Source of the DNA: Dasyornis broadbenti
Lineage: Eukaryota; Chordata; Aves; Passeriformes; Dasyornithidae
NCBI GenBank assembly: GCA_013397935.1
Contig: VZRN01005383.1
Location: 124,001-188,000, forward strand
DNA: 64,000 nt
Direction of reading: 5' to 3'
Every line of letters starts with the position of its first letter. Within the stretch, counting starts at the first letter, position 1. A model generated the notes under the pieces. It was not told the origin of the DNA, ran no database searches, and worked only from the letters and a program-made list of their open reading frames with translations. The position numbers and the translations under genes were made by a program. Shown here piece after piece: positions 59,601-64,000 of the stretch.

Positions 59601-60529
59601 AGTTCCACATGAAGAAATGACAAGAGGCCAGAGGGGGTGATAATCTCTGGTGGCGAAAACAGCTCCAGGTGAGCTGCAATAACAAATTTCTTATCCCAGG
59701 ACAGCTGCACCCAAGATGCCATACTGGGCTCAGGTGATCTAGATGATAAAATATGCATGTATACGTAGACAACATGTAAATTTTACCATTAAATTTCCTT
59801 CTCTTGTAGTTAACCCTTGGTGTCAACACTGAAAAGTGCCATTGTTTAAAGGGATGACTGACCCTATGATATTTGTGAAAGGAGAACTTTATGTAGGAGT
59901 ACAGGCTGTGTATGATGAATGATGGAGTGCTTTCTGTGTAAGGGAGAATGACAAGAAGACAGAGCCAGAATTATGACAAAATAACAGGGAGACATCAGGG
60001 ACACATGAGGGCAGTGAGAAGTGCCGCTAGTTGTGATAATAATAGATTTATTGAAAAAAACCCTCTGCATTAATATATGCTGCATTAATTACTGAACACT
60101 TGCATGATTAAATTAAACTGCATTAAAGCAGAAGGATACTTCAAGCTGGTTCTACCCTGATTCTACCCTGTGTTTGGTTCTTTCCCAAAAAGTCATTATC
60201 TGTTAATGAGGGAGGAAAGAGTTACCTGTTAAAAATCTATGACCAGCAAACTGGAAAGGTTGTTTGAAGTAAAAGAAACAATTACTACCGCCCAGTGTTT
60301 TTCCCTTCAGGAAAAGGTACAGAAAAGCAGGACACAGTACAGAATAGAGTTTCTCATCCCAACAAGCCACCACCGGAATGTGAGTGGATGACATGGTGCT
60401 GTTGTATTCGCTGAATTGCTCTATGTCAAGTCTGAGCAATAGCCCTCTCTGCTCTGCAGGAATACTGTGCTTATTTTAAGCATTATTGTTTTGAGAAAAT
60501 CACAAATGGGCAGTTCAGAAGGGAAGAGC

Positions 60530-60700
60530 CAGCATCTGGAAGCATATTCCCTGAGACAGATTAAAATAATGAGTTTGCTTAGCGTAGAAAAGTCTGAAAA
60601 GACATGTTGTGGTCCTTCCATACGGAGCAGATATTTCAAGGATAGTGATAAGTTGTTTTTTCTGTTCCATGCTATTGCAAAGACATCCCATCCCATTCTT
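60530..60700 (+). mobile_element. Possible heavily degraded CR1 fragment
   Basis: The order of phrases (gtttgcttagcgtagaaaag, agatatttcaaggatagtga, taagttgttttttctgttcc) resembles the CR1 3' coding region in spacing, but similarity is weak and judged by eye only. Confidence 0.25.
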
Positions 60701-61477
60701 CTAGGTAAACTGTGAATTAATTAAACTTTGTATGTCCCCCTGGAATATCTTTTTCACTGATCAGCACCTAACAATGAAGTCCCTCAGGAATCCACCTTGT
60801 GGCAGCTACTGCTAACTAAGGAGTTTTCTGTCCTCTATCCCTTGTAGTTATAAAACCTTGAAATAATTTACTAGTTTAGTATTATTTTTAGTAATATTCC
60901 TAATACTTCCAAGTGAAAAGGACACAAAGAAAAAGCTTTTATATAACTTGTCACAAGAGGTTTGAAAAAATTCACAGCTATGATGTACCGCTTTTCATCA
61001 GCTTTCATGTGTTCCTTTATTTGAAGAAATGTTATTGGATTGTGTCCATGAAACATCACTAAAAAGAGATGTTAATGAGAACATCACCAGAACATTTGAG
61101 TCATAGCTAAAAAGAGAAACCAAGAACAGACTTTTCAAATAAAATAAGTTTCACTGGAAACGTGTGAAATTAGGTCATTACTGCAATGAAAAATATAGTC
61201 AAAGAGAGCAAAATCCTAGAATGCAATATCTGATTTCACTGTGTTGTCTACAATTTCTCCCAAAAATTTTCAGATGCAGTTTTAGCAGGAATAGCTAACG
61301 GAAGCATTTTCCATCCCTTGGTATCTGGAGATAATTCCCAGTGCAATGGAGTATCATGGAGATTGCTTGGAATAAGAAATTGAGGCTGGAAAATCAAAGA
61401 TTATGGACAATACCAAGGAAATTGCTGGAAAATGCATTTCTTGCCTCTAACTGCATTATGTAGAAAATTCCTCCATG

Positions 61478-61497
61478 TGCCATGGCATGCCATGGCA
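61478..61497. repeat. Perfect 20-bp palindrome (two copies of tgccatggca)
   Basis: A direct tandem of the 10-bp palindrome tgccatggca, so the whole is also a palindrome. It contains two NcoI-like CCATGG cores and one GCATGC. It lies in the upstream intergenic region with no element recognised around it. Confidence 0.9.
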
Positions 61498-61603
61498 TGG
61501 AGGACTTGGCCCACACAGAAGACAGGGGAACAGTTCCATCTCAATAATGTGAAAATCTGTGCATTTTTTGGTAAGAGTATCAGGAAGGTTTTCTGACAAG
61601 GCT

Positions 61604-61660
61604 GGGGTTTTTGTTTGTTTGTTTGTGGGGGATTTTGTTTTTGGTTTTTTGGGGGTTTTT
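61604..61660 (+). repeat. T/G-rich low-complexity tract with G-runs
   Basis: Runs of four and five G separated by T-rich stretches with repeated gttt units. Loops between G-runs are long, so stable quadruplex formation is doubtful. Confidence 0.7.
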
Positions 61661-63382
61661 GTAATTACTTTTTAAATTTTAGAAAGTATAAAATTTATCT
61701 CCTAATTGTATAGCTATTACATATGTATATCCATGATCTGCCGTTATTGAAACAGAAAATGCTACTCTGACAGAAAATATATCAGTGACATCTATAAGGA
61801 AAAAAGGGAATTCCATTATTACAAATACATCTGACAAAACCCATATTCTCAGACTTTGAATTCTGAAATACACACTAAAATGAAGTATAACAGTTTTCGT
61901 TTAGGAAAAAAAGAAACAAAAATGTAGTTTGCATTCTGGAAAATTCCACATACAAGCAAAAGTTTTATGTAGTACAGTAGCTTGGTGATGCTTAATTAAA
62001 GTAAAAGCTAATTTTAATTTAGTTGCGAAAATCAAGGATGTTTCCAAGACCCAGAAGTTTGGCAAAAATATATCAATGTGATTTTTAACACTGTGATCAA
62101 GGACAGTTAAGGACAGGTGATTTTTCTTAGTTTATCGCTCCTCTTCCTCAGTATATGAAATAGCTAGCATTTTATTTTCCTTGTAAAATAACTGGTGTTC
62201 ACTGTTTGATCTTAACCTACACACAGGAAATGGAAGGCAGGAGCTCTGGATCCACATCTCACAGCTCAGTCACAAGACTGAGAGTGGAAACCAGACTGGG
62301 AGTCACAACTGCAGACAGCATATCTTTTTCTGAGACTAGTATCCAAAATAAAAGCTTTAAATGAAAAACGATAGTTTTCAGTGTAAATCTTACCAGAACA
62401 TAGAATCATTGAATAGGAGGAATCTGCTATTAAACTGTGAAGCAGGGGCAGTTTATACTAAAGGTAGGAGTTTGGAAAGTATCTTAACCGTTGGTACATC
62501 AACCAATAATGGACTAATAATGTGCCCCAACAAATGACATTTATGAGCTCTATGAAAAGAACACAGGAAAGAGCTGAGTTTATTTGAATGCATGCACACC
62601 TACTACTTTTTATGATGTGAGAAAAAATATTGCTAACTCAGCTAAGTGTATGCTAAAACACTTTAACCAAGTGAACTAGGGGTAAAATTGAAATGCAGGG
62701 AAAATGAGACATGATTTATAATTGATAGATTTCCTATGAAGAAGCAGAAAGCCAAATCTTGTTGTATTGAAAAGAGAAAAAGCGGGGGAGGGAGGCAAGG
62801 GAAAATCACCCAGCATCTCCCTTCTTTAAAAGGCCCAAGGATTCCTAGTAAAACTCTGATGCTCATCTGATGTCAAGGAGTGAACCCTGGTTCAAAGTTT
62901 CACCTGGAATTTGTGACCTCTGATCTCAGCATCTACAACTATGAGCAACGAAACTGGTTGTCTCCTGGTTGAAATGTAGGTTGTCTCCTACGTTTGACCA
63001 AACACAACCTTATTGTGTTTTACTCAAAAAACCTGTGTGGCAGTAGAGAACAAGCTGACCCTGAGTAATTTGAATGTATTATCTGCACTGCTGCAGGTGT
63101 GAAGGGGATAAGAGGGGCAGGTGGAGAGGACCCGCATCTTGGGGGACACAGGTGGGACGAGGCTGTCTCTGTTTAGAGTGCTTCCAGTCTACAAAAAGTC
63201 TTGGATTTCTGCTGTTAGTGAGGATTTTCTCCCTAGCATGTACAAGCTTGTATGTTGCCTGAAAAATGCAGAAACAAGCCTGGTATTTGGGCTAACCTCT
63301 TGGTCCATGAAGATTACCAGACTACATACAATAGTGGTTGTACATAAAGCCATCATGGATATAGACACAAATGAAAACTGTC

Positions 63383-63399
63383 TTTTTTTTTTTTTTTTT
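63383..63399 (+). repeat. Poly-T run (17)
   Basis: Uninterrupted T homopolymer in upstream intergenic DNA. Confidence 0.9.
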
Positions 63400-64000
63400 G
63401 TGTAAAATATCAGTTACTTTTTCTTGTCCTTGTAAAAAGGTAAGTATTTTCACAACAAGGCACCAAAACCTGAAATAATGCCAAAAGCCAAGGCTTAGAT
63501 TGAATTTTCCTAGCATGTTCCAGTTTGAATCAGGATTTCAGTTATTTTCACAATATTTAAATTTAATGTCAAATTTATTTTTTTATTTACCTTCACACAT
63601 TTTCCAGTTTCTGAATATACATTTCTAAGGTTGTTATACTGGACTTCTAAGATGTCTACTGCTTTTTTGTATTTGCCCAGGTGAAATTAATGCAACAGAA
63701 AACTGCATTAAAATATTTCAATTCTCAAACCTGAGATCCTCATTACAAAACTATGATTTTGAAATTTTGAGATAATAACTCTTTGTTTGAAGTGGGCTTA
63801 TGGAAATCCACCTGACCTGGAATTCAAACCATATCATTTGAACCCTCGATGTAAATGGATGGCATTCATACAATTTGATTTTCAAACTGATGCAAAGTTT
63901 GTGAAATTAGTAGATACTCTACAGTGAATAGAATTGATTTAATGTACACAAATAAAAACTAACACAGACATTTTACAGAAAGCCTAGTGCTGGATTACAA

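Larger units (their letters stand above)
53886..64000. other. Intergenic DNA upstream of NPR3; no gene seen
   Basis: No coding exon, RNA gene or clear repeat family is recognised beyond the CpG island, aside from the short tracts, palindrome and doubtful CR1 listed separately. Distal NPR3 regulatory elements could be here, but nothing in the sequence alone singles one out. Confidence 0.6.

Noticed and set aside
1..64000. CRISPR arrays, prokaryotic defence genes, integrated viruses
   Set aside because: Checked for by eye; the window is vertebrate nuclear DNA and none is present. No retroviral LTR or gag/pol-like frame was recognised.

Overview
This is a vertebrate nuclear window, almost certainly from a bird. 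It has large introns, GT/AG splice sites, a CpG-island promoter, CR1 LINE fragments and degraded palindromic repeats of a kind I associate with sauropsids. It has no bacterial features: no operons, no CRISPR array, no prokaryotic ribosome-binding sites.

The only gene I can support is NPR3, the natriuretic peptide clearance receptor (NPR-C). It lies on the minus strand. All eight coding exons are present, from the ATG at 53393 down to the TAA at 14359-14357, over about 39 kb. Exon borders were placed by reading frame, splice consensus and family similarity, and all join in frame: 52688-53393, 47915-48037, 43578-43744, 26585-26720, 22723-22817, 18866-19001, 17295-17382 and 14357-14468. The spliced frame is 1,563 nt including the stop, giving 520 residues (519 with an alternative acceptor at exon 7). 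NPR3 is Z-linked in chicken as I remember it, so this may be Z-chromosome sequence.

Layout. 1-7600: AT-rich intergenic DNA with no supported gene. About 7600-14356: downstream of the stop, probably including a 3'UTR whose end I cannot fix. 14357-53393: NPR3. Intron 5 carries an old antisense CR1 interrupted by a younger sense CR1. Intron 4 carries another CR1 tail. Intron 3 carries a near-perfect 366-bp inverted duplication with a 1,365-bp spacer. Intron 2 carries an 18-copy, 11-bp purine minisatellite. About 52360-53885: CpG island over exon 1 and the 5' leader, with one ambiguous base at 53744. 53900-64000: upstream intergenic DNA with no supported gene.

I found no previously undescribed multi-gene system. 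The observations most worth checking are the inverted duplication (a potential long dsRNA in the NPR3 pre-mRNA) and the NAGNAG acceptor that switches Ser-Gly to Cys just outside the membrane.
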